Assembly: GCA_025929005.1 (NCBI GenBank)
Contig: JAICND010000110.1
Location: 1-5,961, forward strand
DNA length: 5,961 nucleotides
Direction of reading: 5' to 3'
Origin: Acidimicrobiia bacterium
GTDB taxonomy: Bacteria > Actinomycetota > Acidimicrobiia > Spongiisociales > ZC4RG35
Shown: positions 5,535-5,961 of the stretch, one piece after another
Position numbering within the stretch: the first letter of the stretch is position 1
Layout: each line of letters opens with the position of its first letter
The notes under the pieces: model-generated
Told to the model about the DNA's origin: nothing
The model's database searches: none
Seen by the model: only the letters and a program-made list of their open reading frames with translations
Position numbers and translations under genes: made by a program

Positions 5535-5961
5535 TCAGAAAAGCGAAAGCTGGGGGTCTCGGTCAAACCGCTCCAGACCGTTCCAGACCAGGCCCTCCAT
5601 GAAAATCCAGGAACGACGGTGGATCACACTCGGCCCCCAGGCTTGCAAGGACGCCTTATGGATCGGACAGGGATATCCCTTGTTGGCATCAAAGTTGTAG
5701 AAGGGAAAGTGTTCGGAAAGCCCTCGCATAATTCGATCCCGGGTGACCTTGGCCAGTACGGATGCGGTGGCGATCGATAGACAGGTTCGGTCTCCTCGGA
5801 CGAGTTTGCGGGCACCACCAACGAAGTCCCAGTTGCCGTCCACCAGAACCTTGTCAGGTCGGATGCCCAGTTGCTCGAGCGCTCTCCGAGCTGCCAGGCG
5901 CTGCGCCTCGGACATGCCGAGCGTGTCACATTCTTCGGCCGAGGCGTGGCCAATAGCCCAC
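5535..5961 (-). CDS. rnhB: Ribonuclease HII, partial (N-terminus beyond right edge)
   Basis: RNase HII cleaves RNA in RNA/DNA hybrids and starts removal of single ribonucleotides from DNA. About 142 residues are visible, reading from WAIGHASAEECDTLGMSEAQRLA at the edge (5960 leftwards) to the stop at 5537-5535. Recognisable parts are VLVDGNWDF, whose aspartate equals E. coli D108; VRGDRTCLSIATASVLAKVTRD, where the GD aspartate equals D126 and is followed by the family signature; and NKGYPCPIHKASLQAWGPSVIHRRSW near the C-terminus. The first two catalytic acids (D16 and E17 in E. coli) lie outside the window. An ATG at 5915 is internal, since homology continues upstream of it. The protein ends in DRDPQLSLF, a match to the sliding-clamp binding consensus. 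The gene is convergent with the GH13 gene, with 1 bp between the stop codons and no visible terminator, so its transcript probably reads into the operon's antisense strand or the reverse. It is a housekeeping gene and probably not part of the operon's function. Confidence 0.95.
   Translation of the reverse strand, partial: WAIGHASAEECDTLGMSEAQRLAARRALEQLGIRPDKVLVDGNWDFVGGARKLVRGDRTCLSIATASVLAKVTRDRIMRGLSEHFPFYNFDANKGYPCPIHKASLQAWGPSVIHRRSWIFMEGLVWNGLERFDRDPQLSLF

Noticed and set aside
1..5961. CRISPR arrays, tRNA or rRNA genes, insertion sequences, long repeats
   Set aside because: None was seen on reading both strands; the window is nearly fully occupied by protein-coding genes.

Overview
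The window is GC-rich bacterial DNA (about 60% G+C by eye) that is almost entirely coding. Four of the five genes whose start is visible begin with GTG or TTG, and two of these have no convincing Shine-Dalgarno. The style fits a high-GC, actinobacteria-like genome, possibly the Acidimicrobiia side. That placement is a guess from codon style and gene flavour, not from a marker gene.

Layout: (1) 661-1 on the minus strand is the N-terminal two thirds of a UDP-glucose 4-epimerase gene, galE, running off the left edge. (2) A 23-bp divergent intergenic region holds two back-to-back -10-like hexamers that share one TA step. (3) 685-5533 on the plus strand is a tightly packed four-gene operon: an enterochelin-esterase-like alpha/beta hydrolase with an N-terminal beta-sandwich-like region, an RimK-type ATP-grasp ligase-like protein, a second and different alpha/beta hydrolase, and an amylosucrase-like GH13 protein. 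The last three are joined by two identical 4-bp TTGA stop/start overlaps. (4) 5961-5535 on the minus strand is the 3' part of rnhB (ribonuclease HII), convergent with the operon and only 1 bp from its end.

The operon is the interesting part. All four proteins lack a clear signal peptide or membrane segment and look cytosolic. Together they suggest a small-molecule pathway: an ATP-dependent carboxylate-activating enzyme, two serine hydrolases or acyltransferases with intact GxSxG motifs, and a sugar-binding partner. The GH13 protein aligns well with amylosucrase over its N-terminal helical domain and barrel, but has lost the acid/base glutamate and most active-site loops, while keeping the nucleophile aspartate and its arginine. 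It therefore looks like a pseudoenzyme or a repurposed GH13 rather than a working sucrose transglucosylase. I do not know a described pathway for this gene set; the joint function is inference. Two smaller points stand out: a QLSLF sequence at the extreme C-terminus of RNase HII, which matches the bacterial sliding-clamp binding consensus, and the compact bidirectional, probably leaderless, promoter between galE and the operon.
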